From Dipylidium caninum (taxonomy: Eukaryota; Platyhelminthes; Cestoda; Cyclophyllidea; Dipylidiidae), in contig QEYB01001436.1 in assembly GCA_017562135.1 (NCBI GenBank), positions 248,001-312,000 on the forward strand: 64,000 bases of DNA, read 5' to 3'. Shown one piece after another: positions 32,856-43,764 of the stretch. Position 1 is the stretch's first letter, and every line of letters begins with the position of its first letter. Made by a program: the position numbers and the translations under genes. A model generated the notes under the pieces. That model was not told the origin of the DNA. It did not search any database and worked only from the letters and a program-made list of their open reading frames with translations.

Positions 32856-35800
32856 CTAGCGACGCTGTGTCTTGCCGATGGATCGTTTGCCCGAGAAGAG
32901 GTGTTTGGGCCGCAGGTTGGGGATGTGGCGATCGGCCTCGCCTTTGCGCGACTTCGTGCCCACGCACCGCGCCACGTCCGTCCGGGCGCGACTGACGGCC
33001 CTGACGTGCGCCGCCTCGTCGCGCACGCCCGAGCGGGAGCGCGGCCGGCAGCTGCGCGCGACCGCCGCCGCGTGCGACGCCTCGCTGCGAGCTATGGACA
33101 ACGAGGTGGCTCGTCGTCGCGCAGCCGCTTGACGCCGCTCCCGACTTTGTTCAACCTAAAAAGAAGTAGTAAAACAGGAAGTTATTCCCTCGATCCATCG
33201 GGCCTGCTACTACGGCATTGAAACGCAGAGGATACCGCATCCACCACACACATCAAATCGGCATTCATCGTCGAGGTAAGTGAACTATATTTAAAAGTAG
33301 ATGCAATTAATCGGGGCAGAAAACACGGGATATCGTGGAGAATCAGAGAAAAGCTGTGAGGAAGACGTAGTGCAAAATGCAACGTAGAGAGCCACATCTA
33401 ATTCAGATGCAAGAGCGTAAAGTAACGAGACATATGGTAAAAACAAAAATCAGAGGAGTCTGCCGAATACAAAACGAAAAAGGTAGCAAAATTGTTCCAA
33501 AGTTATGCAAAAAACTCACTTCCTGGCTGACATCGACGGAGAGGCCCAATTTTCCGAGTTCCTCTTTCAACTTTTTCCCGGAGACACCCTTGTCTGCACG
33601 TGAAATGCGTCCCTTCTCCTTGTTCTTTCTCGACTGTGACTCCAGAATTCGCAATGCACGCGCCTCACGAATCCTACAACAACACCGCTGAGCACCCATC
33701 GAAATGGAATGATGCGAAGAAAACGGGAGACAAATAAGTGGACTTGCTTCTTGGCTGTCGTTCTGATTTCACGCATTTCGGGATTGGCTTCGTCTGGGTC
33801 CACCTCCTCGTCATAGACACCGGCCTCCTCCATGGCCTTCTCCTGCTCCTCCAGTTCATTCAACTTGGCCTCAATGTCGGGGTCGAAAAAGTCGGCGATG
33901 TTGTGGCCGTCTACAATTTCCGGGATAATGTCATTGCGTTCGTGAGGATTCTTCAACAGCCAATGATCCCGCAGGTTGAGGTAGAAATCATCGCCCTCGG
34001 CCAATTCCCGGTCGCGCATGGTCATCGGCCGCTTAGGGGGCAGAGGTTGGTCGGAGGTGTCGCCGTCGGTCTCCATGCGCAGCGCCTCGTCTGCAGTGCG
34101 TTTGAGACGGCGTTTCTCTAGAACAGACTCTGGAATGTGCGGTGGACGATCTACCACTTCCTATAAATGAAAATGGAAAAAAAAACAGTAGTGGATATAG
34201 CGGAGGTCATGTTTTGCCTTTTCCCAGTCACGGTTTACACGTTCTGGATGCTTCTATAGCGCAATAATTAGGAATGATGAATAACCAGTGCTTTTGAGAT
34301 TACATCAAATAGACGGTCGTAGGACACAAATAACTTGTGAAACGGCAGAATTTACCCGGAGAACTGACGCCCAAAGATCTATTTGATCGCGCCAAGCTTC
34401 CAAGCGACCTCGATTTCCACAGCATGATGTATCGAAACTAACTGGTCATCGTGTTCTGTGGAAATACCTCGATAAAAAGTCACCAATGAGTTGTTAAGAC
34501 AGTTCTGCGTGTGAAAAATGCTACTTACGACGTGTCCGATGGCCCCATTAAAGCATTAATGGCTTATTATCATTCATTCACAAGAAGGCGATGTAACAAC
34601 CATGAGGATTTCAACAAACACAAATTAGGAAGAAAATGACAATTAAAGAAGCAGTGACAACCAACGACAGCAGATATCAGCTTACTCCTTTAGGTCTTGC
34701 AATGTACAGTCGATTAGCGAGAGAACCCTCGCGTAAACTAGCAGCACCAGCGCGCAGTTTAGCCTCCACACGACGGGTGAGAAGATCGTCGCAGGCACGG
34801 GCTCGCACCTCCATGACGCCATCGCCGAGGACGGTTGACATTTCCATAAAGAAGGGCTTCTCCTGTCCCGAATCCTCCTCGCCTGGCATTCGGCACATCG
34901 AGGTGATGAGTTCACGTTCCTCATCTGGGAGCGCGGCGAAGTTTTTCACGTCAGTCTACAGAACACAAGCCATTAATTAGACAATTAACAATACATCAAA
35001 GGTCGGTAAGGGATGTGCACCTAAGATATTTTCAATTCGACGAATTACGTCGACTTATGTTTAAAAAGACGTTTGAGGCAAAACCAGTTTATGCATTGCT
35101 TAGAGAAGCGTGTTGTGGGATGTAAAGGCATTAAACTTAGCCGGTGAGTCCCCAAATTAGTCAAAGAAATGTCGAAGTGAATTTTCCATATGATAATTGT
35201 GTCTAAACCTCAGTTTCTCCTTCTTGAAACACAAGTTAATTAATAGACAGTGACAAAACCCCAAACTTTATGTATGAAGACAAAAAGGCATGTTAGGAGG
35301 GTTCCACATTAAATGCCAAAAACTGAGTATATGCACCAACAATCATAAGGAGATCAACAGACTCGGTCTCCGCGAGTGAGACCCAAAGGCCTTGTGATTT
35401 AAAATAGGTGATAAACTAGAAAAAATGTATTAACATGAAAGTCTTGAAATTAAACGACCCAGCCGACTAGAGATCGAACATAGGTCAAATTAAAATAAAC
35501 GTACCTTATTGGCAACAACCAATAATGGCTTGTTCGTGAACAATGGACTCAAACTTTTGAACAACGAAACCTGTTGCTCAATCGAGTAGCCACATTGTTC
35601 CGATAAATCCATAATATAAATGACAGCGGCTTGAAGATGTGCCAGTGCTGTGATTGCGACCATCTCAATTGTATTATGCTCGTCTAGGGGGACGGTCCAA
35701 CACACCTGGCGTATCTATGACCTGCCACCGAAGGTTCTTATAGTCCGTATGACCAAGAAAAAGTGATTTCGTCGTAAACGGGAAAGGTTGGACATCCACG

Positions 35801-36540
35801 TCGGCCCGTGTGATCTAATCTTGAGTTAAACAATAAGTACTCACAAACCTTGTTGATGAAACTTGACTTCCCAACATTGGGAAAACCACAAACTATCAGC
35901 GTGCGGGTATCTGGATTAATACTAGGCAACCGGGAAAGATGCTGGCGAGTTTCCTCCAAAAACCTGAGGTTATTTGCTTGGCGCTTAATAACAGTGCACA
36001 TTCTAAATAATCGCCATTGAGAAATAACAACAAGATCACCTTCCAAAAGCAGTTCTCTTAAGCGTCTTGCACTGGTATAGCGATTCACCGTATTTGATCA
36101 TTTTTACTTGGTCTCGGCCAATACTGACAACTTTCACAGCTTACCAAAATACTTACCCGTCAATGATACTTTTCGCAGTGTTTATTTGGCCCAAAGCAAG
36201 CTTATAATGGTCTTTTGAGTAAAGGACATTGATTAAATCGGCGTAAAACGGGTGAATAGTCTAAAGGTAGAGGATGATGAAAGCAATTACCTCAACCATC
36301 GGGAATTCAGTCACAATTGCATTCAACTTATCATGGAAAAATTGCTGACATGTTTTAACCTTTCTCATGTAAAAGTTCCGAATGCGTGGCATCGCATATT
36401 GTTTATGAATAACCGTGGGAGTTTTCCTTTGTGTTTTCGACAACACAATATCGATGAACTCCTGAACGGAAATGATTGGGGATGAGAAGTACCTTCGCAG
36501 ATGGGACGACAGTAATACTCTTAAAATTATACCCGGACAT
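32856..36540 (-). CDS. GTPBP4: NOG1/GTPBP4, nucleolar GTPase for 60S ribosome biogenesis, 10 exons, one frame break
   Basis: NOG1 is an essential OBG-family GTPase acting on pre-60S particles. Inferred exons: 36540-36493, 36461-36291, 36260-36157, 36123-36040, 36002-35849, 35814-35505, 34955-34686, 34160-33748, 33673-33520, 33155-32856; about 668 aa. Seen: N-terminal [13 protein letters not shown] and [14 protein letters not shown]; GTPase G1 [10 protein letters not shown]3 DTPGV, G4 ANKTD (split by an intron); the NOG1-specific [13 protein letters not shown]; and C-terminal [21 protein letters not shown]. Phases agree everywhere except exon 6, which carries one extra base at a five-G run (35687-35691) just after DTPGVLDRP; without it LDEHNTIEM follows in frame. 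Four of the first five introns are 30-37 nt. Intron 8 starts with GC. It shares a 215-bp upstream region with UBA2. Confidence 0.95.
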
Positions 36541-36755
36541 CGTGAACAGCACGAGCAACTTTCGCAAAGGAGCCCAAGCTCCAGCACAGGCAAACAAGTG
36601 TTGTCAAAAATAACATTTGTCTAAATTCTAAAAGCATCTTTGCCAAATTTACTTTTATTAAATGTATGACATGATTAATTTGTAATATGTTACTCCTTTT
36701 TGGGACGCGATGTAATCCACGCGAACCCGACTGGCCCGATTGTTCATCCGTAACG
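36541..36755. promoter_or_regulatory. shared head-to-head promoter region of NOG1 and UBA2
   Basis: Only 215 bp separate the divergent start codons. It must contain both 5' UTRs and presumably a bidirectional promoter. No TATA box or CCAAT pair is evident. A second in-frame ATG for UBA2 at 36687 would shrink the gap to 146 bp. Confidence 0.6.
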
Positions 36756-39700
36756 ATGCCTCTGGAGAGGGCAGGTTTCAATGTACTTGTTGTTGGTGCT
36801 GGTGGAATCGGCTGCGAACTCCTGAAGAATCTTGTATACAGCGGCTTCAAAAAGATTTCTATAGTAATATTTCCTTATCTTCCCCAGTGATTAGATTGAC
36901 CTCGACACCATAGATGTTAGCAATTTGAACAGGCAATTTCTCTTCCGTAAAATTCATGTTGGCAAGCCTAAAGCTGAAGTACTTTCATGATTTAAATTAT
37001 ATTCCGCCTTATGCTTCTAGGTGGCTTGCAAAAGCATCAAGGAATTTCGAGATGACGTCGACCTTACACCCTATCACGCTAGTATATTCAGTTCCCGATT
37101 CGGCCCAGAATTTTTCGAACAATTTGATATCGTTTTTGACGCTCTTGATAACCAAGGTTAGCTCTTGCCTTTGGTTTTTATAAGCTCATTTCTAGCTGCT
37201 AGACGTCATGTGAATCGAATGTGTGTCACCACAGGAAGGCCCCTCATTGAGTCCGGAACATCGGGTTATTTGGGCCAAGTGGAACCCCTCGTTTATGCTA
37301 AAAGTTCTGCAAATGTTCCTCAAGCACCCTGTTTTGAATGCTCGCCGCGAGAGAATGATAGGCGAACATATCCTACTTGTACTATTCGTAATACCCCTTC
37401 AGAACCCATTCATTGTGTAGTTTGGGCAAAATATCTCTTCAAGTTAGTCTTTATTCACACTAAACATATTTTTGCATGAAGTATTTTTTACACAGTGCTC
37501 CTTTAATTTAGTCAACTTTTTGGTGAGGCGGATTGTGAGAACGAGGATGTTTCTCCTGACCTACACGATCCAGAGGCGGAAAACTCAGGAAACCATCAAG
37601 AGGGTGATGGAGCGACTTCCTTATGGTTTCGTGCTGCTTCTCTCAATGATGGTTCTTTGAGTCTGGAGGAGGCTTTGGCCCTACGTTTGTTCAATGCGGA
37701 TATTCTGACACTTTTGAGTATGCGCAGTCTGTGGGAGGATCGCCCAGATAGACGTGAACCCTCTCAGCTGGATTTAAACACCATAAAAGTAGCTACTACT
37801 CATCCGGGTGCGCCTTTCCATTTCTCTTTGCATGTAGTTATTCGCTTGCCGTATTTGTTTCTTGGCTCTACCTTTTATCGTCTCAGTCTTTATTAGTTCA
37901 CTTTTCCTGTCTCACTATTTTTTTTCCTTTTCAATATTTCCTCCAGGCCTCGATGGCGACGCCAGTAAGGAGGGCCTTAGAGATCAGCGAAAAATGGAAC
38001 TGGTGGGATGGATCAGCCTCTTTCTCTCTAGTTGCAGAACCTTGCGTAAAAGAGCAGGAACGTTGGAGTCTGGTTCCTTAGAGCACAAATCACTTACATG
38101 GGATAAGGTTAGTTACCACATTTTACCTTAAATATGGCGAAACAGATATAAGCATTTGCTGTTTTTTGAAAACTTGTTCTATGAGAACCCTTAGGTAAAA
38201 TGGGTTAAATTCGGATTTTTTTATTTTCAACTTTCACGAGCCACGCCGCACTTTCGAGGCAGATTGCTATTTTCTTAATTTCCATTGGAAATTTCTCTTC
38301 TATGGGCACTACTTTTTTTGTTTCTTTTATTCGGAAAATGTTTAATAATTGGGGTTTTCGTGGTCGAAATTAATTGCTATTTCGAATGAGGATTAGTGAT
38401 ACTACCTAATGACACTTGACAGAAGGGTAGGACATATTTCGATGTGAAAACCAGAAAAATCACTAATTTTTTAACATTGCCCTTTTATGGTCCAACACTC
38501 AACATTCCCTTTCTATTGCCAGTATGTTCCTTCAAATCCGATTCTTATGAGAATATTTTCTGCTCTATTTCGGCGTTAATTTAGTTTTATATTCCTTTCT
38601 CACTGCTTGTTTGAAGTTTCAAATCTTCGTCATGTGAAAGGACCCAATTTGGCATTTGTTCTCAACCTACTATCCTTTAGTGTTTACTCTTTGAATTAGC
38701 TGTAAATTAATGCGATAGTTGGTTTTAGTTTTCCCGCGTTCCCTTCGCTTCTTTTCAAGCTTTGATGAAGCTTGTAGAAGCATATTTTTCCGAGAAAATG
38801 TAGGATCGCCGAGGTGAGGTGATCGGCAGAACTGATGGCCTAATTCTTTTATCATTTCGACTTTACAAGCTATAAAGGTAGTTTACCTAAAAGGAAGAGA
38901 ACTTCGCCGGGTCAATATAATACTGCCTGATCTAGGCTTTTAAATTCGCTTTCTACTGACCTTTCGACCTTGGTGCAGCAGATGTTTGCCCATAATTCGC
39001 ATGCGTGTTCAAATAAATGTCCTTTTCATCCTGACTTTAAAAAAGCACACGCCTATGGAAAATCTATTGAAAGTTGGTTGTTTTCGTCTGCGCTGCTAAG
39101 GTGGAAGCTTTTCCACCTGCCTTAAAGTGTCACCTTTTCTCAAGGCCTCCTTGTATTTCGGGTTTTAGAGACACCAACAACGAATATTGCGCATATTTCT
39201 CTCTTAAGTTCCCAATTCTCTCATTTATTTCACAAGAATGGATTTAGCTTATTTCCTTTTGACGTGGTCAGGTTATAGTTGTTAATGGCTGCTCAGCATT
39301 GGCTCCTGAGGGTTATGCGGTTGGCTTGGTAGGTGGTGAGAACTGTTGACCCCATGACCCGTCGCGGAATGGGATTGGTCACCGCCGCACTAACCGACCA
39401 ATCATAGGTCTTGACGAGTTTGCAACCAACCAATCATGTGCTGGCTTTCTATTCCCTCTGCTCCACGCCTAGGATGACCGCGACGCCATGGATTTCGTCG
39501 CTGCTGCCTCCATCATTCGTGCCCTCCTCTTCCACGTCCCCGGTGCCGAGGATTTAACGCGTTTCACCACGAAGTCTCTCGCTGGCAACATCATCCCCGC
39601 CATCGCCACCACCAATGCCATTATTGCCGGCGTTATGGTGCTACAGGCACTCAATATTCTCGAAGGTCGACTTGATGTGAGGCCCTCTCCCACATTACTG

Positions 39701-41184
39701 CTGATAATTAGGATTGTCCTTTTCAGTTAGTTGTAACAAGTCCTCGTTCTTCCTCAGGCCGTGCGTACAGTCTTCTTGCACCGTCAACCCGCTGGCTTTG
39801 GCCGCTTTCTGGCGCCGTGTCGGCCAATTCCCCCCAACCCCAACTGTCTCGTGTGCTCCGAGGGGCCGGCACGGGAGTTGCGTCTCCACTGCGACCCCAC
39901 GGAAATGCGTCTGATTCAACTGAAAGAGGACGTGCTTATTAAGCATTTGGGCATGATTGCTCCCGATGTCGAGATAGACGGGAAAGGCGTCATCCTTATC
40001 TCCTCCGATGGAGACGAGACACGGGGTGAGTTGGGACAACCAAATCCCTCCACGAGGTTTTCACCCACTTCTTGATTTAGTTGGTGTTATGCCGGTTAGA
40101 GTCTTACCCTGTGACCATAGCGTTTCCCTCTTGTTAGTCGTCCGGGAGACGCCGCCTGTTTTGTTCATAAACGAGGTTGAAACCGATTTCTACTGTAGCT
40201 ACTGAGATCGCCCTACTCGTGTCTAAATGAGTAGCATACTACAACCTTATGTTTTTTCGGGAGCAGATATTGAGGAGAAGTTTTTGAACGACTTTAAACT
40301 CACCGGCGAGGGCTCCCATCGTCTGCGATGTGATGACTTTCGTCAGAATATGACCTTCTACCTGCGAATCGTCGCCACCTCCCGTGCTCGGGACGAAGTG
40401 AGTTGGTGTGTGGAGGGTGAATGTGACGCGCTAAAGGAGGAGGCCGCGGCGGCAACGAAGGGTATGCATTCCAGTTACACGCATCCACTCTCTCCTCTGT
40501 GGCCTTTCAGTAAATTTGGGTTTGCTTATCTCCAATTTCTTCTCTAACCTGTCTGAATCACATCACTTTTACCTCATCCACCCCTCCGGTTTGGTTCACC
40601 TTTCGTTCAGAACTATTGCCACATGACGATGCGTGCCACGAGCTATCGAATGTTGTGTACGATATTTCCACAGGTGAATTGCCCTCTTCGCCTTACGGTA
40701 AAGACCTGGCTGATTTTATTAATGCCCCCATTTCGCTCGAAAGGTGGTGTTCGATGACACCCGTGAGCTTGTCATATTCCGAAAAACGCAAATTTTACAC
40801 CAACTACCAGATTAAAGGAACTCTAACTTCCTTCAATGCCCACTTAAGTATTCCCTTTTTTCACATTTCTATCAAATGTTGTTGGGGGAGGAGTGTGGAG
40901 AGTAGCCGAATTCTCTGTGCATTTAGCACTAATATCTCTTGTTAACCATTTGAGCAGGAATTTTGACCTTTTCGGAGCGGAGCTTTAAACCATTTATTTC
41001 CTTTTAAGCTTCCGAGTGCGTCCCTACCGGAAGTAAACGTACGCACGATGCCGTCGATTCCGACCTGGAGGAAATCGAGTCTGACGACAATACCGCGCAT
41101 TTAAAGTCTGCGAAGATCAAGAAAGACAACGATGGCGTCATTGTCGAAGTGAACGAAGATGAGGAGGTTGTCATGTTGGATTGA
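36756..41184 (+). CDS. UBA2: UBA2, catalytic subunit of the SUMO-activating E1 enzyme, complete, 11 exons
   Basis: UBA2 with SAE1 adenylates SUMO and holds it as a thioester before passing it to UBC9. Inferred exons: 36756-36863, 36895-36978, 37021-37156, 37196-37442, 37512-37807, 37947-38107, 39473-39676, 39758-40025, 40267-40461, 40611-40673, 41009-41184; 1938 nt, 645 aa, all phases consistent (family about 640). Seen: nucleotide fold [32 protein letters not shown], catalytic Cys171 in [16 protein letters not shown], zinc pairs CFEC (155/158) and [23 protein letters not shown], the ubiquitin-fold domain [16 protein letters not shown], and an acidic tail. The start at 36756 fits the family; ATG 36687 is an in-frame alternative. 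Introns lengthen after the first three (31, 42, 39 nt). Intron 6 (1365 nt) holds opposed CCAAT boxes. Confidence 0.96.
39373..39403. promoter_or_regulatory. opposed ATTGG/CCAAT boxes in UBA2 intron 6
   Basis: GATTGGTC (39373-39380) and GACCAATC (39396-39403) are exact reverse complements with a 15-nt spacer, followed by a third CCAATCAT at about 39430. They sit 70-100 nt before exon 7 in the only long intron of the gene. An intronic enhancer or internal promoter is possible; this is an inference. Confidence 0.35.
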
Positions 41185-41251
41185 GGTGCATCCTGATCCA
41201 TCAAGAAAACCAGCCCCACTTCACCTGTATCACCTCCTCTTCCCCCATGTT

Positions 41252-41257
41252 AATAAA
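41252..41257 (+). terminator. polyadenylation signal of UBA2
   Basis: AATAAA 68 nt after the UBA2 stop codon and about 100 nt before the start codon of the next gene. Confidence 0.7.
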
Positions 41258-41348
41258 GTATATTTTTCCTACTCGTGCCTCCGGTTCTAGCCTTCTCCTC
41301 CATCTTTCTCTCTTCCCCTCCCGATAATACGTCCTTCCCACGTCTGCA

Positions 41349-41354
41349 GTCTGA
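41349..41354 (+). promoter_or_regulatory. splice acceptor 4 nt before the start codon of the downstream gene (possible trans-splice site)
   Basis: A long pyrimidine-rich tract ends in CTGCAG, followed by TCTG and the ATG at 41354. There is little room for a separate promoter and 5' exon after the UBA2 AATAAA at 41252, which favours spliced-leader addition to a polycistronic transcript. Confidence 0.45.
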
Positions 41355-43308
41355 TGAGTTCGAATGAAGTGGGCCTCGCAACCCAAGTCATTGACTGCAT
41401 AAGCACTCTGCCGCCCACGGACGTTCTCTCTCTGAACAGGGAGGCGATGGACACCGAGTCGTCTCACCGAGCACACTTCCATTCTTCCTCGGCGCCTACT
41501 GAACTTCCACCCATCTACGGTCAGGAGGTTTCCGAAGGGGTGAGACTTACCTCATTCCACCTGTTTTCGACGCGCTTTTTTAGTATTCACAGACGCTTTT
41601 CTCTGTGCTCTACCCCTGTCTGTGTTTACTTGTGTCTCATCATTTGGTGCAGGAATGAGGATCCCATTATTTGAGGCATTATTTTGTCCTAAAGGTAGTG
41701 TGGGGCTACGGCGGATTAGCCGTCGCCGCGTGTGTTTTCGTGTGCTTTTGATCCGACTTATTTTAAGCCTTTCCCATTAGTGAAATTTGGTGTGAGTCTA
41801 GTTAGTTGACTAAGCTTGCCACGTGTCGTCTTCCGTCAGACCTCTCTGCCCTGTCATTTTGGCAAAATTTGGCGCAAAATTACTTCGATTTGTGCATTTT
41901 GGAAAATATGCTACTCGTCTGGGATTTAAGTAGCACGAGACCGGATCTTCGGGTATCCATTAGGTCTTCGATAGAAGGCCTCGTCACTTTGCTTCTACTA
42001 CCTCCCGTACTCTCTTTTCTTCATTACTACTTTCTCTTTAGTGGATAGAGGCGCACACACAGTTGACTCAGGAGATGTCTGCCTTACGTGAGCACCTAAC
42101 ACACCATCCACCGCCTCCTGCAACAGGTAAATCTGCGCCCTTGACGGAGTCAATGATGGGCCTCGCGACGCAGATTGCGGCGCTGCAACGGGGCGTGGAC
42201 GATCTCAAACAATTGGCCCGCAGGTTGTCCGAAATCACAGAGGCTGCGGACCAAATTCAGGAGGTGTGTTGATTTTCCACGGGCCTTCTTGTCTGCGACA
42301 ACGTATCCACCGTTACCGTTGCGTTTCCAGACCGTTGTACCGCTATTCGAACGGGCATTAGAACCTATCAGGCAGTCGGGCAGTGGACCTCCACCGTAGC
42401 ACGGCTGAGCCAGTAGACTAACGTGACAGTTGACACGTAGGGGACGCCGTGGCGCGAGCTTGGAGTCTGAGACGAAAGTTAGAACAGACGCTGCGCTTTG
42501 TGTGTCCTCATCGTTCCTCTCTTTGACAAACCTTCTCTCTCTCTCGCGATCGGCTTGCATTCTTCTGGTAATTTTTAATCACCTGCAAGACATCCGGCTC
42601 TGACAATTCACGCCTTAACATGATTGGATGCCTTTTCAAGGTCGCTTCTCCTCTTGACAGTCGCTGCTTCGCACCCATCGTTTTCCATATTGCCAATCGC
42701 GCCTTCTTCAGAGCGTCTGTCTCATTGTAGACTTGTGCAGTGCGTTCCGTCCTCACCTCACTGCTCTCCAGACTCGTGGGTGTTTAATTTAGGCCGAACT
42801 GTATTAGCGATGCTTTGTGCGCCGACATTTCGACTCGGGGTCGCCTCGCACAAACGAGAAGGTGAGGAGAATAACCACGTATTTCCAAAATGCCTGCTGC
42901 GCGTTCACATTGTCGGTGGCGGTGGTGGTGGCGGCGGCTTCAGCTTGGGGAAAAGGTGCTTCTGTCTGTGTGTGTGTGCCTCGGCATACGACGCGATCAA
43001 CTGCTTCTCCTCGAGGGAATTGTGTCCTTGAAGGATGCCAGCCGAGATTAGTTCTTGCCCATTCGCCGCGGGGCTCGTTGCCTCCCTAAAGCCCTCGTTT
43101 GCGTCTTCTGGTGCCGCGCTTTCTATCTCTGTGTCTGTTTGTGTGTGTGTGTGTGTGTGTGGGACAAGCTTGCAGTTGACCCGTCATCAACATCCCTCCC
43201 CTTTAGGTGTCGGAGAGATTTGCTACCTTGTCGACTGGAGAGGAGTGGGAACAGCCTCTCAAGGTTCTCCAGGAGGTGTCTGAGAATATCGAGGCCATTT
43301 GTAAATAA
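41354..43308 (+). CDS. unrecognised 169-aa protein with a C-terminal coiled coil
   Basis: I do not recognise the family. Inferred exons: 41354-41539, 42042-42263, 43207-43308 (510 nt, phases consistent, canonical GT-AG sites). The N-terminal third is polar and probably disordered (MSSNEVGLATQVIDCI, then a Ser/His/Pro stretch). From about residue 63 it becomes helical: EAHTQLTQEMSALREHL, a short Pro-rich break, then SMMGLATQIAALQRGVDDLK and RRLSEITEAADQIQEV with heptad-like leucines, ending EVSENIEAICK. Size and layout resemble small subunits of coiled-coil complexes such as BLOC-1 or BORC, but no diagnostic motif was found, so no function is claimed. It starts 169 bp after the UBA2 stop on the same strand, suggesting cotranscription. 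Confidence 0.7.
43139..43162. repeat. (GT)n microsatellite
   Basis: About 12 GT units in the second intron of the unrecognised coiled-coil gene. Confidence 0.9.
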
Positions 43309-43764
43309 GGAATTTGAACGCACTTCAAAAATACAATGGTTCTTTGCTTCTCCCGCCTTGTTTCTTCCGTGTTGCGGGTGTTTGCGGTGCCCTGCGTTGG
43401 CCCGGGTGTGCATCTCCTGCGCCGGCCCCCCCCCCCGCCCCTTCTCCTCTCGCCTTCGGCTTGAGGCGGCACGAACGGTGCTACAACCGCTGTTAAATGC
43501 AAATTTTTATCTGGGCACGCCTCTCTCGCCCGTACTCCTCCTACGGCGGAGGGAGTCGCACAGATTTTGTTGGAAAGCAGATGAGAGAGTGTTGGCAGTT
43601 GTGGTAGTTTGAGATGCAACCCTCCAATCCACTCCTCTCCCCCCCGCCGCTCCCCGAGGCCCCCGCAGACTCCGGAGGGCCGACTGGCATGCACGCGGCC
43701 CGACATCGGTCTTCCACACTCAGTTGTGGCAGGTAATCATCTTTTCAAACTTCATTTCAGCTGT
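43309..43764. other. intergenic between the coiled-coil gene and NME6
   Basis: No gene recognised. It contains an A-rich patch right after the stop (AAATAAGG), a C-rich run near 43427-43437, and a TTTCAG acceptor at 43755-43760, 4 nt before the NME6 ATG. Confidence 0.6.

Noticed and set aside
40674..41008. Possible extra UBA2 exon starting GTGGTGTTCGATGAC
   Set aside because: Exon 10 joins exon 11 directly in frame and gives the family length; adding this segment in the required phase introduces a stop.
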